Part shown: in pieces, positions 1 to 7,463 of the stretch
Layout: each line of letters starts with the position of its first letter
Position numbering within the stretch: position 1 is the stretch's first letter
Origin: Chryseobacterium sp. IHB B 17019
GTDB taxonomy: Bacteria; Bacteroidota; Bacteroidia; Flavobacteriales; Weeksellaceae
Reading direction: 5' to 3'
DNA: 64,000 nucleotides
Assembly (NCBI RefSeq): GCF_001456155.1
Contig: NZ_CP013293.1
Coordinates: 3,100,001 to 3,164,000 of the forward strand
Program-made: the position numbers and the translations under genes
The notes under the pieces: generated by a model
What the model was told of the DNA's origin: nothing
What the model saw: only the letters and a program-made list of their open reading frames with translations
The model's database searches: none

Positions 1-122
1 ACTCCCGTAGAAACTAAAACATTGGCCGTATAGGGAAATGTATTCTGAACTAACGACTGCACTGTTCCACAACTTACCAAAGCAACCGAAGCCACTGCCG
101 CTGTCAAAAATATATTTTTCAT
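1..122 (-). CDS. Lipoprotein, partial (N-terminus only)
   Basis: About the first 40 codons of a minus-strand gene are present; the rest lies off the left edge. The start at 122 gives a typical lipoprotein signal: a short basic start (MKNIF), a hydrophobic stretch and the lipobox LVSC with the lipidated Cys at residue 18, followed by GTVQSLVQ. It is therefore probably anchored in an outer or inner membrane. The function cannot be told from this fragment. Confidence 0.6.
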   Translation of the reverse strand, partial: MKNIFLTAAVASVALVSCGTVQSLVQNTFPYTANVLVSTG

Positions 123-173
123 AATGATAATTTTAAAGTTTAGGTTGCAGAAATTATACCAAATTGATAATAA

Positions 174-713
174 TTATTCAACACTTACAGTAAAAGCCCC
201 TTTTGTATTTCCGGAAGCCATATTGCTTTTTCCGATAATAAGCCAAACCTCGCCTTTCTCTTTCACTTCATAAGTGATTTCTCTTCCGAAAGGCCCGTCA
301 TAATCGCCGTTTGGTAGTTTTATCTGATTGAAGCGGATATTGAAATCTTTTTCTTTCGTGGAAATTTTAGCTTTGATACTGGGCTTGTCAAAATCTGTTA
401 TTTTTAAAATAAATTCCTGATCGTCTTTTGTGAATTCCTCGCCCAACGTGAAAGGAAGCTGTTCTGCATCGGCCGTTCTTATGATTTGTCCGTCTTTCAC
501 ATTTCTCATCACACCCGTACGCAAAACTTCTTTGGTTTTAGGAGCATTATTAATGATTGAATCCTTCATTCTCAATGCCGCGGAATCTGTTTTTTCTGTA
601 GAAGCGGGCTGTTCTGTAACCATTATTGAGTCTTGTTTCTGAGTTTCCGAAATATTCGGGTCTTTTTTACATGCAACAATAATCAGCGGGATCAGCAATA
701 AGGATTTTTTCAT
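174..713 (-). CDS. Hypothetical lipoprotein
   Basis: This 179-residue protein has a lipoprotein signal peptide: MKKSLLL, a hydrophobic core, and the lipobox IVAC with the modified Cys at residue 15. A polar linker rich in Asp, Glu, Ser and Thr follows (about residues 17-60). The C-terminal two thirds (about 70-179) alternates short beta-like segments (TADAEQLPFTLGEEF, KAKISTKEKDFNIRF, VWLIIGKS), suggesting a small beta-rich domain facing the periplasm or outside. I do not recognise the family. It lies 51 bp downstream of nothing shared and upstream, in transcription, of the partial lipoprotein gene, so the two may be co-transcribed. No promoter of the TAnnTTTG type was seen directly upstream. 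Confidence 0.7.
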   Translation of the reverse strand: MKKSLLLIPLIIVACKKDPNISETQKQDSIMVTEQPASTEKTDSAALRMKDSIINNAPKTKEVLRTGVMRNVKDGQIIRTADAEQLPFTLGEEFTKDDQEFILKITDFDKPSIKAKISTKEKDFNIRFNQIKLPNGDYDGPFGREITYEVKEKGEVWLIIGKSNMASGNTKGAFTVSVE

Positions 714-794
714 ACTATCTTTTTTAAATGATACTATTTAGAAGCCAAAATTGTTCCAATAACGGTTTTATGATACTAAAAATTTATTGGAATT

Positions 795-1481
795 CTAGTT
801 TTCATTAACGGTTTTCAGTACATTTTGGTTTCTTATAGATTTAAGCATTAAATACATAAAATTAAGCATAACTCCCATCAGAAGAGTGATAGCCCAGGTC
901 TTTGGATGTTCCGCCGGATAGATAATTCTGGACAAAATATCATTAAACAAGCCGAAAGGGTTATTCAGAATATCCCAGCTGTTCCATCTCAGGAATCGTC
1001 CGAGATATACCCCAAAACTGGATAAGAATAAAAAGAAAACGGTGACAAAATTGATCGTCGGTTTTTTAAAATAATCCGAAAGCAGCCTTTCAATATCCAG
1101 CAAACTGATAAAACCGCAAAACAAACCTGCCCATGCATAAGAAAGAATGACCATCAAATCATACCAGATCGGTACTGTACTTCTGATTTTTAAATGAAAA
1201 AGATCCGTCAGAATGTAAGGTGAATTCGGGAAAAATAAAATCCAGACTGCAATGATATTAATTAGAGAAAATTTACTTTTAATTTTAAAAATGACTAAAA
1301 AACTACTGATCAGAAGCGGAATCCAAGCCAGGAATAAATTCCAATTCAAAAATAAAAACACTTTCGTATCACTCAAATAATATCTGAAAATGGAAAGGCT
1401 AAAACAGAACCCTGTCATCAAAATCAACAATAATGTGATTTCAAACCTTTGACTTTCCTTTAATTTTTTCATCATCTCCAT
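795..1481 (-). CDS. DUF1361 family membrane protein
   Basis: This 228-residue integral membrane protein has about six hydrophobic segments. The conserved stretches FFPNSPYILTDLFHL (about 85-99), WYDLMVILSYAWAG (about 106-119) and GVYLGRFLRWNSWD (about 157-170) are characteristic of the DUF1361 family, whose biochemical role is unknown. Its start codon overlaps the stop of the upstream DUF4173-like gene by one base (TAATG), so the two are translationally coupled. A start three codons later (a second Met-Met pair) is possible. The family call rests on recognised motifs; nothing in the sequence gives a substrate. Confidence 0.8.
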   Translation of the reverse strand: MEMMKKLKESQRFEITLLLILMTGFCFSLSIFRYYLSDTKVFLFLNWNLFLAWIPLLISSFLVIFKIKSKFSLINIIAVWILFFPNSPYILTDLFHLKIRSTVPIWYDLMVILSYAWAGLFCGFISLLDIERLLSDYFKKPTINFVTVFFLFLSSFGVYLGRFLRWNSWDILNNPFGLFNDILSRIIYPAEHPKTWAITLLMGVMLNFMYLMLKSIRNQNVLKTVNEN

Positions 1482-2851
1482 TACTTTACCGTTTGATAAT
1501 AAAGGACTTTGGAGAGGAATTTCTCATCTTTCTGTGGTTTTATTTTATTTAAAATTTCAGACTTTAGCTTTTCATCATTTTTTTCTTCAGCATATTTTAG
1601 GAGTTGCTTTTCATTGAAATTGATTTGATTTTTATGGTAATTAAGAACAAAATCTTTACGCTTCATATTTTGGGAAGTGATGATCCCGCCCCAGTTGATA
1701 TAGCTGCAAAGCAATATTGTCGCATAGAAATACCAGGTCATACTGTTGAAAAGGAAAGCATTTCTTTTTTTCATTTGAATTTTAATGAAAGTCATAATCA
1801 ATCCAATCAATGATAAAATCAGAAACGCACAAACTCCTAATCTTTTGTAGGTAAATCCATAGCTAAGAATATATTCCATATTTTTCACCATCGCAGAAAT
1901 TACCAGAATGGCATTCATTAAAATCCAGATTTTGACTAAAATTTTCATTAAACCTGCTTTCGGATCAAAATTAAAATTGGATTTAAAATAAAACATGATC
2001 ACCAGAATGGCCATTATAATAGATACAATCACTGCATTCACCCTTTCATGCGTTTCTTCCGAAAGTTTGGCAGGAGTTTTTGCTACTTCATAAAATTGCT
2101 CGTAATTATAAGTAATAATGAAAAAAATCAATAAAATATTTAAAGCAAAGAAAGAAATTACACCACTCATTCTCTCGGCATCCAAATCAAGGAAAGAATA
2201 GGTTGATTTCTGAATTTTATCCTTTTCCTTAAAATCATTGTCTAAAATGTGGTTGTTTTTGTAGATCAGTTTTTCAACGGCATGATTCCAATAATTAAAA
2301 GCGATAAAAAAGCCTAAAACCGTGATGGCAAATAACTGCCAGAAATTAATATCAATTTCGATATTGGTGAAAAGATTGGCAAAATGATCACTTCCCGCAG
2401 AATAAATTCCGAAGAAAACAGAGATTAACAGTAAAGGTATCAACACAAAAGCAAAAGTTTTCTGCCATAGCTTTGAGGTGTTTGTTTTCGGAAGCCATTC
2501 GTCGAAACTGAAGAATCTGCAAATAGCCGTAAAACAATTTACTACAAAAACAGGAATAAGAAGAAGGATTTTCATTCTTCTGTTCTTGGATCTGTAGCCT
2601 AAGAGCAAAATTGAACTTACAACCGCCAACAATGAAGGAAAATCTCCGTACCAAGCAAATGCAATACTCGAAAGAATACTTGTCACAAAAAGGAAAAGAA
2701 AGGTTTTTGTCCTGTTTTTTTGAGGAGTCCTGAAAAGCGTAAGTACTGCATAAATAATACTGATAATCCCCAGGTTCAACCCTATATTCTGGTCGTAAAA
2801 TACGATGATGAATAAGGCGGTTGTAAGAAATATATAGTGATGTGTTTTCAT
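1481..2851 (-). CDS. DUF4173/DUF4153-like multi-pass membrane protein
   Basis: This 456-residue protein has about 11-12 hydrophobic segments, starting with a possible signal anchor at residues 7-20 and ending in a charged cytoplasmic tail (about 420-456) rich in Lys and Glu. The central part (about 135-200, with an FFGIYSAGSDHF-like motif and NYWNH) and the four or five TM segments after residue 225 resemble DUF4173-type proteins. No catalytic motif is visible. It is transcribed ahead of the DUF1361 gene and shares one base with it, so the two products probably work together in the membrane. The function is unknown and the family call is moderately sure. Confidence 0.65.
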   Translation of the reverse strand: MKTHHYIFLTTALFIIVFYDQNIGLNLGIISIIYAVLTLFRTPQKNRTKTFLFLFVTSILSSIAFAWYGDFPSLLAVVSSILLLGYRSKNRRMKILLLIPVFVVNCFTAICRFFSFDEWLPKTNTSKLWQKTFAFVLIPLLLISVFFGIYSAGSDHFANLFTNIEIDINFWQLFAITVLGFFIAFNYWNHAVEKLIYKNNHILDNDFKEKDKIQKSTYSFLDLDAERMSGVISFFALNILLIFFIITYNYEQFYEVAKTPAKLSEETHERVNAVIVSIIMAILVIMFYFKSNFNFDPKAGLMKILVKIWILMNAILVISAMVKNMEYILSYGFTYKRLGVCAFLILSLIGLIMTFIKIQMKKRNAFLFNSMTWYFYATILLCSYINWGGIITSQNMKRKDFVLNYHKNQINFNEKQLLKYAEEKNDEKLKSEILNKIKPQKDEKFLSKVLYYQTVK

Positions 2852-2872
2852 AATCAGATTAGAAATTAGAGG

Positions 2873-3358
2873 TTAGTGATAAACTGTACTTTGCTTTTGT
2901 TGGATGAAGTCCTTCAAATGGTCGAAATTCTGCCATAATAATGCTTCAAAATCCCATTGATAAAACGGGCGCATATTTTGACCTTTTCTATACGCATTCA
3001 TGTACATTTTGAAATATTCCGGCAAAATCAAAACTCCTAAAACAACCGCAGCCAAAAGATGCGCATTGAGTTTTCCATTTCCTAAAAGAAGAAACTGCAT
3101 GGCTATTTCGTCCTCGAAATTGGTTCCGCATCCGGTAATCAGATGGTGAACGTCATGGTTTTCCATTTTGGGGATCATGGTGAATCCGTGTTTTTTATAA
3201 AATTCCCCGAGCTTTCTTCCTAAAGAATCTTCCTGAAATTCAAGCAACTGTTTCTCTGTAAACTGCCATTGTCTTTTCTTCTTTTTAAAATATTTCCTGT
3301 AGATTTTTTGAGTCTTATCGTACACAAAAAGCAGAAATTGGACACGTATTTTTTTCAT
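2873..3358 (-). CDS. COQ4-like protein (HDxxH-x11-E)
   Basis: This soluble 161-residue protein carries HDVHH at residues 68-72, followed by exactly eleven residues and Glu84. That is the HDxxH-x11-E metal-binding signature of the COQ4 family, including the following LITG. In mitochondria and some proteobacteria COQ4 acts in ubiquinone synthesis, removing or replacing the C1 carboxylate of the ring precursor. Flavobacteria make menaquinone rather than ubiquinone, so another isoprenoid or lipid substrate is likely here; that is inference. The N-terminus (residues 1-30) is very basic, which may help membrane contact. The gene lies 21 bp from the DUF4173-like gene and 13 bp from a small membrane-protein gene, inside one minus-strand run. 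Confidence 0.75.
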   Translation of the reverse strand: MKKIRVQFLLFVYDKTQKIYRKYFKKKKRQWQFTEKQLLEFQEDSLGRKLGEFYKKHGFTMIPKMENHDVHHLITGCGTNFEDEIAMQFLLLGNGKLNAHLLAAVVLGVLILPEYFKMYMNAYRKGQNMRPFYQWDFEALLWQNFDHLKDFIQQKQSTVYH

Positions 3359-3371
3359 AGTTTATTTTTTA

Positions 3372-3662
3372 TTAAATATTCATTCCTATTATAGCATACA
3401 CAATAGCAATCGGGATATTGATCAGCATTATACCTACAGATTTTAGACAAATATCAAGTTTGGATTTTAGGGCAATTCCGTAAATTAATATGGCTGTGAC
3501 GATCAATAAATTAATAATTGTACCTAGCACTAAGAGCGTTAAACCTCCACCCACAAATACATCATTTTTTGTGAATACATATCCAAAAAGACAGATGTTT
3601 CCCAACAAGAAAAATAACCAGAAGGTATATTTTCCTATATCTTCAATCGTTGAATCTTTCAT
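3372..3662 (-). CDS. Small membrane protein
   Basis: This 96-residue protein has three clear hydrophobic segments: about 12-28 (FWLFFLLGNICLFGYVF), 35-62 and 75-95. The loops are short. No family is recognised. It sits between the COQ4-like gene (13 bp away) and another small membrane-protein gene of the same length, all on the minus strand, so it is probably part of the operon that may be controlled by the palindrome at 4014-4030. The start is the only reasonable Met. Confidence 0.6.
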   Translation of the reverse strand: MKDSTIEDIGKYTFWLFFLLGNICLFGYVFTKNDVFVGGGLTLLVLGTIINLLIVTAILIYGIALKSKLDICLKSVGIMLINIPIAIVYAIIGMNI

Positions 3663-3698
3663 TATTTAATCTCATTTATTTTTTTAATCTTCACAAGT

Positions 3699-3989
3699 TT
3701 AGCTTCCAGCAAATGGACTTCCGAAAATTCCGACTGCCAGCTCTGCCCAAACCAGCATCAGTACAAGTAAAATAACCGAACAGATAATTAATTTGGAAAC
3801 AAAATTTTTCTTTGAATTGGCTACCAGATTAACAAAGAAAGCGGTTCCGAAAAGCAGGACAGCAGCAATGATAAAATCAAAAGGTGACCAGTTCCAGCCT
3901 TCTACGAAATTGTTTCCAAAAAATGTTGCAGCCATTAATAAAACCGGTGCAGCGAAAATGAGCGTTGTTTTTTGTTTTGTTGTCATCAT
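3699..3989 (-). CDS. Small membrane protein, first gene after the palindromic operator
   Basis: This 96-residue protein has three hydrophobic segments, at about 9-25, 36-54 and 66-88, with a short basic loop (NSKKNFVSK) between the second and third. No family is recognised with certainty. It begins with MMTTKQKTT, and the palindrome ACTTTGAATTACAAAGT lies 25 bp upstream of the start, at 4014-4030. An almost identical palindrome precedes the membrane-protein gene ahead of the winged-helix regulator. This gene is therefore a likely target of that regulator. It is followed by four further membrane or membrane-linked genes in the same direction. Confidence 0.6.
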   Translation of the reverse strand: MMTTKQKTTLIFAAPVLLMAATFFGNNFVEGWNWSPFDFIIAAVLLFGTAFFVNLVANSKKNFVSKLIICSVILLVLMLVWAELAVGIFGSPFAGS

Positions 3990-4013
3990 ATTTTTAATTT
4001 AATTATTTAAAGT

Positions 4014-4030
4014 ACTTTGAATTACAAAGT
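4014..4030. promoter_or_regulatory. 17-bp palindromic operator, copy 1
   Basis: ACTTTGAATTACAAAGT is a palindrome with half-sites ACTTTG and CAAAGT. It matches the copy at 5038-5054 in 16 of 17 positions. It lies between the winged-helix regulator gene and the next minus-strand gene. Read on the minus strand, its ACTTTG half ends a -7-like element (TAAACTTTG, one base longer than consensus), so a bound repressor would cover the promoter. Confidence 0.6.
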
Positions 4031-4053
4031 TTAAAGATAAAAAAATATAAGTT

Positions 4054-4344
4054 TTATCTTCCTATTAGTTTTTCCAAAGCATTAAGGTGCTCCGTAAAAG
4101 CTTCTCTCCCACTTTGTGTTACACGGTAAGATGTTCTGGGCTTTTTGCCCACAAATTCTTTTTTTACTTCAATATATCCTGCTTTTTCCAAAGCATTACT
4201 GTGACTGGCCAAATTACCGTCCGTAATCTCCAGCAAGCTTTTCATTTCCGAAAAATCAACCCAATCGTTGACTATAAGAACAGACATAATGCCCAATCTT
4301 ACGCGACTTTCGAATTCTTTGTTGAGTTGATTTATTTTTATCAT
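4054..4344 (-). CDS. Winged-helix transcriptional regulator (HTH_34/ArsR-like)
   Basis: This 96-residue single-domain protein has the layout of the small winged-helix regulators common in Bacteroidota. It has an N-terminal helix (INQLNKEFESRVRLGIMSVL), the recognition region DFSEMKSLLEITDGNLASHS (about 31-50), ALEKAGYIEV, and a wing with KKPRTSYRVTQSG (about 67-80). No ligand domain is present. Regulators of this type usually repress a neighbouring membrane protein gene and their own operon. Here the partner membrane gene is 69 bp upstream in the same direction, and two 17-bp palindromes flank the pair at 4014-4030 and 5038-5054. Confidence 0.8.
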   Translation of the reverse strand: MIKINQLNKEFESRVRLGIMSVLIVNDWVDFSEMKSLLEITDGNLASHSNALEKAGYIEVKKEFVGKKPRTSYRVTQSGREAFTEHLNALEKLIGR

Positions 4345-4412
4345 AACAGATAGTATATTGTGTGTAGTGATAGAGTATTAGGGGATTAGGGTTTTAGAGT
4401 TTTAATTCATAA

Positions 4413-5030
4413 CTACTTATATTTTATATGCATAATCAATCCATACACAACATGCAAAATACCAAAGCCAAACGCCCAGAAAAGCAATCCCCATCCTAAA
4501 AAGAATAAAGAAATAAGTCCTAAAACAATCTGGCAATATCCTAAATATTTTATATCAGTGAGTGTATATCTTTCCGCACCTACAAGAGCAATTCCGTAAA
4601 AAATCAATGTTGCAGGGGCTATTAATACAAAAAGATGGTGATAAAGAAGTCCAAGACAAAAAACACCTCCAGCCACCAACGGCACAGCAAAGGTTGTTAA
4701 AAGTCGTTTGGTAGTCGAATCCCAGATTTTCAATCCTTTCTTCTTGCTTTTATTCGCTGTAAAAATGTATCCGCTGAAAATTGCTGTTAATAATATCAAA
4801 GTTCCGATCAGTACTAATTCATTCACCAATGAAGAGGTATAATTATGATTCTCGCTATCAAAGTAGTCTATTCCCTCCCTCTGAAAAACGAAATACACGT
4901 AAACAGCTCCAATAATGGCAGCCAATCCCGCAAAAACTCCGGATAACCCACTCAATGAGATAAATCTGGAAGAACGCTCCATCATGGAACGAATGTGTGA
5001 TAAGTCTTCGTGATAATTTTTTGAATCCAT
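4413..5030 (-). CDS. Membrane protein paired with the winged-helix regulator
   Basis: This 205-residue protein starts at MDSKNYHEDL. The open frame extends upstream to 5126, but a promoter (TTG-N18-TAACTTTG) and the palindrome at 5038-5054 lie inside that extension, so the start at 5030 is preferred. About six hydrophobic segments follow a short cytoplasmic N-terminus (HIRSMMERSSRFISLSG): about 31-50, 73-93, 112-130, 135-150, 165-185 and 188-200. No enzymatic motif is visible. It is the first gene of an operon with the winged-helix regulator. A role as sensor or as the regulated membrane function is possible; that is inference from pairing only. Confidence 0.65.
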   Translation of the reverse strand: MDSKNYHEDLSHIRSMMERSSRFISLSGLSGVFAGLAAIIGAVYVYFVFQREGIDYFDSENHNYTSSLVNELVLIGTLILLTAIFSGYIFTANKSKKKGLKIWDSTTKRLLTTFAVPLVAGGVFCLGLLYHHLFVLIAPATLIFYGIALVGAERYTLTDIKYLGYCQIVLGLISLFFLGWGLLFWAFGFGILHVVYGLIMHIKYK

Positions 5031-5037
5031 ATAAAGA

Positions 5038-5054
5038 ACTTTGAAATACAAAGT
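5038..5054. promoter_or_regulatory. 17-bp palindromic operator, copy 2
   Basis: ACTTTGAAATACAAAGT is a palindrome whose CAAAGT half is also the TTTG part of the minus-strand -7 element at 5049-5056. It differs from the copy at 4014-4030 at one central base. The position over the -7 element suggests repression, probably by the winged-helix regulator encoded next door. Confidence 0.65.
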
Positions 5055-5077
5055 TATTGTTTTTTTTGAACCGACAA
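5049..5077 (-). promoter_or_regulatory. Promoter of the membrane protein/winged-helix operon
   Basis: On the minus strand, TTG (5077-5075) is followed after 18 bases by TAACTTTG (5056-5049). This matches the Bacteroidota -33/-7 consensus TTG and TAnnTTTG. The predicted transcript begins near 5043, about a dozen bases before the ATG at 5030. Confidence 0.6.
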
Positions 5078-5213
5078 AATATTTTTTTGAAATAGATAAA
5101 AATAAATGTGAATTGTCAATTGCCAATTCGTTTCACTTTTCAATTTAAAATTAAATAAAAATTCACCATTAACTAGTGAAGCAAAATTGACTTTTGACAA
5201 TGCCTATCAGTCA

Positions 5214-5241
5214 TAAAAAAACCGATGAATTAAATCATCGG
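5214..5241 (-). terminator. Terminator after the enoyl-CoA hydratase gene
   Basis: CCGATGA (5222-5228) and TCATCGG (5235-5241) form a 7-bp stem with a 6-base loop. On the minus strand the stem is followed by a run of T (5221-5214). It lies 28 bp past the stop of the enoyl-CoA hydratase gene. Confidence 0.75.
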
Positions 5242-5268
5242 CTGTGTATTTTACAATTAAAACAAAAG

Positions 5269-6033
5269 TTATTTCGCTCTTAATCTTTCTTTAATTGATT
5301 CAATATTTTTCTTTGCAGAATCTTCCAGAATTAAGCTTGCACTCATGTGAATTCTTGCCGGCATCAGTTCGTTGAAATGATCAGTTCCTTCCCATGATAC
5401 TTTTTTTATCAAGGCCAGAGCATCCTTGCTTCTTGAAGCTAAAGTCTGCATGAATTTCTCCAATTTGGCATCCATTTCTTCAATATTCTCTGAAACAGAA
5501 TGGTAAATATTGTGTTGCTCCGCCCATTCTGCGGATCTGAAATCTGCATCAATTGCCATTGCGGAAAACTGGGATTTACCGATTTTTCTTTCCACATAAG
5601 GCCCGATCACAAAAGGCCCGATTCCAAGATTAATCTCTGTCAACGCCAACGCCGAATCTTTTGTTGCAAAACAATAATCTGCTCCACAGGCAAGTCCTAC
5701 ACCTCCACCGGTAGTTTTACCCTGAACTCTTACCACCACTATTTTACCACAGTTTCTCATCGCGTTCAGAACTTTTGCAAAACCTCCGAAAAATTTTTCG
5801 GAGGCCTCCAATTCTTCAATAGCTAAAAGCTCATCGAAACTTGCTCCCGCACAGAATGCTTTTTCACCTTCACTTTTTACTAAAATTGCTTTTACCTCAT
5901 CTTTTGCACCTTCATCTAAAATAGTTTGCGCCAGCTTTTCAAGAATAACTCCCGGTAAAGAATTGCTTTTCGGGGTACCGAATATGATTTCGGCGATATT
6001 GTTTTTAAGTTCTGATACTACGAATTCGTTCAT
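5269..6033 (-). CDS. Enoyl-CoA hydratase/isomerase family protein
   Basis: This 254-residue protein is the usual length for a single-domain crotonase. The oxyanion-hole loop KTTGGGVGLACGADYCFA is at about 105-122, following an earlier GAKDEVKAILVKSEGEKAFCAGA block (about 40-63) that contributes the other backbone amide. The segment LTEINLGIGPF (about 130-140) corresponds to the region holding the catalytic Glu. It hydrates or isomerises an acyl-CoA. The exact substrate is unclear; short-chain or methylglutaconyl-type CoA esters are possibilities. It stands alone between a terminator (5214-5241) and a -7 element, and is not part of the paa cluster 5 kb away. Confidence 0.85.
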   Translation of the reverse strand: MNEFVVSELKNNIAEIIFGTPKSNSLPGVILEKLAQTILDEGAKDEVKAILVKSEGEKAFCAGASFDELLAIEELEASEKFFGGFAKVLNAMRNCGKIVVVRVQGKTTGGGVGLACGADYCFATKDSALALTEINLGIGPFVIGPYVERKIGKSQFSAMAIDADFRSAEWAEQHNIYHSVSENIEEMDAKLEKFMQTLASRSKDALALIKKVSWEGTDHFNELMPARIHMSASLILEDSAKKNIESIKERLRAK

Positions 6034-6056
6034 TTTAAAAATTAAATTGATTGATG

Positions 6057-6064
6057 CAAAAATA
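6057..6064 (-). promoter_or_regulatory. -7 element of the enoyl-CoA hydratase gene
   Basis: TATTTTTG on the minus strand fits TAnnTTTG and lies 23 bp before the ATG at 6033. No TTG was found at the expected -33 distance, so this is a half-promoter call. Confidence 0.4.
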
Positions 6065-6301
6065 CTAAAATACAGCTGTTTTGAAGAAATTTAATCCTAT
6101 AAATTAGGGGTATCATTTTTTGCTGCAGTCTTGTTACGTAGAAATACGTAATTCTCAATTTGGTATTTTCTACTCTACTGTAAAATTCATGATTGCCGTT
6201 ACTTTGGATTGTCAATTAATAGTGACATTAAAAAAAAACTAAAGGCGGTATCCGAAAAGCCTCGAAAAGAGTAGGAATATTAAAACTGAAAAATATTAAC
6301 C

Positions 6302-6841
6302 ATGGAAGAATTAATGGGAGTTATCAAAGCGTTCTCCGGAAACTTTGCCCCTGTAAACTTTATGTTCTGCAATGGAGCTTTATTGAGCATTGCACAAAAT
6401 TCAGCACTTTTCTCAATTTTAGGAACTACCTATGGCGGCGATGGCATCAATACTTTTGCTTTACCAAACCTGAATGGCCGTTATCCGCTAGGAGCGGGAA
6501 CCAATGCAGGACAATCTTACCAATTGGGTGAGCAATCGGGAGTTCCTCAGACTACTATTATGTCAATGAATTTACCAAGTTTTGCAAGTCAGTTGAAAGT
6601 TGCCAATGCTAATGCTAATTCTGCGGTACCTTCTGCAAGTACATCTTTGGCTATTACAGGAACACAGAGCGGAAGAGATTTTACTGCTGTTCCAAGTTAT
6701 GTGGATGGTAATCCTACTACAGTTATCAATGCACAATCTGTAATGTTTATGGGACAAAATCAGCCTATCAACAATATGCCTCCTTATTTGGGAATCAATT
6801 ACATCATCTGTGTACAGGGAATTTACCCTTCAAGACCTTAA
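6302..6841 (+). CDS. Phage-tail-collar domain protein (microcystin-dependent protein family), copy 1
   Basis: This 179-residue protein starts with the tail-collar motif: MGVIKAFSGNFAPVNFMFCNG, then LLSIAQNSALFSILGTTYGGDG and FALPNLNGRYPLGAG (about 1-65). The middle is low-complexity, rich in Ala, Asn, Ser and Thr (about 95-125). The C-terminus (NMPPYLGINYIICVQGIYPSR) is the other conserved end of the family. Phage collar proteins sit at the tail tip, but free-standing bacterial copies of about 180 residues are common in Bacteroidota and have no proven role. It has no signal peptide. A paralogue of 180 residues follows after 40 bp, so the pair arose by duplication. Confidence 0.85.
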   Translation: MEELMGVIKAFSGNFAPVNFMFCNGALLSIAQNSALFSILGTTYGGDGINTFALPNLNGRYPLGAGTNAGQSYQLGEQSGVPQTTIMSMNLPSFASQLKVANANANSAVPSASTSLAITGTQSGRDFTAVPSYVDGNPTTVINAQSVMFMGQNQPINNMPPYLGINYIICVQGIYPSRP

Positions 6842-6881
6842 TTTAAAATAAAATACTAATAACTAAAAAACAAAAGATATC

Positions 6882-7424
6882 ATGGAAGAAATGTTAGCAA
6901 CTATAAAAATGTTTGCGGGAAATTTTGCCCCAAGAGGATATTTATTCTGCAATGGAGCTCTATTGCCAATTGCACAAAATCAGGCGTTATTTTCCCTTCT
7001 AGGAACAACATACGGAGGAAACGGCACTACTACTTTTGCTTTACCTAACTTAAACGGACGTGCTCCTATCGGTTCTGGAATTGCCAACACAGGAAAGTCC
7101 GTAAATCTTGGAGAGGTAGGAGGATCTCCTTCAACTACTCTTCTTAGCACAAATTTACCGACATTCATGAGCCAATTGAAAGTTTCAAGCGCTAATGCAA
7201 CTACTGCTACACCCACACTTACAACTTCAATTGCCGTTACAGGAACACAAAGCGGAAGAGACTTCACGGCCGTTCCAAGTTTTGTAAATGCTGCTCCTGA
7301 TACTACTATAAACGGAGCTTCGGTAACATTCAACGGGGCAAATGTGCCTATCGAGAATATGCCGCCTTACCTAGGTATGAACTACATTATTTGTGTAGAG
7401 GGGATTTATCCTTCAAGACCATAA
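6882..7424 (+). CDS. Phage-tail-collar domain protein, copy 2
   Basis: This 180-residue paralogue of the preceding gene shares its N-terminal collar motif (GNFAPRGYLFCNGALLPIAQ), the LLGTTYGGNGTTTFALPNLNGR block, the AVTGTQSGRDFTAVPSF block (about 125-141) and the C-terminal ENMPPYLGMNYIICVEG. Differences concentrate in the Ser/Thr/Ala-rich middle. No signal peptide is visible. The gene lies between its twin and a T9SS-exported protein, all on the plus strand with 30-40 bp gaps, so the four genes from 6302 to 9387 may form an operon. The role is unknown. Confidence 0.85.
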   Translation: MEEMLATIKMFAGNFAPRGYLFCNGALLPIAQNQALFSLLGTTYGGNGTTTFALPNLNGRAPIGSGIANTGKSVNLGEVGGSPSTTLLSTNLPTFMSQLKVSSANATTATPTLTTSIAVTGTQSGRDFTAVPSFVNAAPDTTINGASVTFNGANVPIENMPPYLGMNYIICVEGIYPSRP

Positions 7425-7463
7425 AAATTCTAAAAAACAACCTAAATTAAAACTTTAAACATC

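Noticed and set aside
2862-2875. Fragment AGAAATTAGAGGTT as a binding site near the DUF4173-like gene
   Set aside because: It is a short piece of the family C repeat seen whole at 50187-50275, so it is probably a remnant.
6302-7424. Possible prophage, from the tail-collar genes
   Set aside because: No other phage structural, packaging, lysis or integrase gene is nearby, and the proteins match the free-standing bacterial family of about 180 residues.
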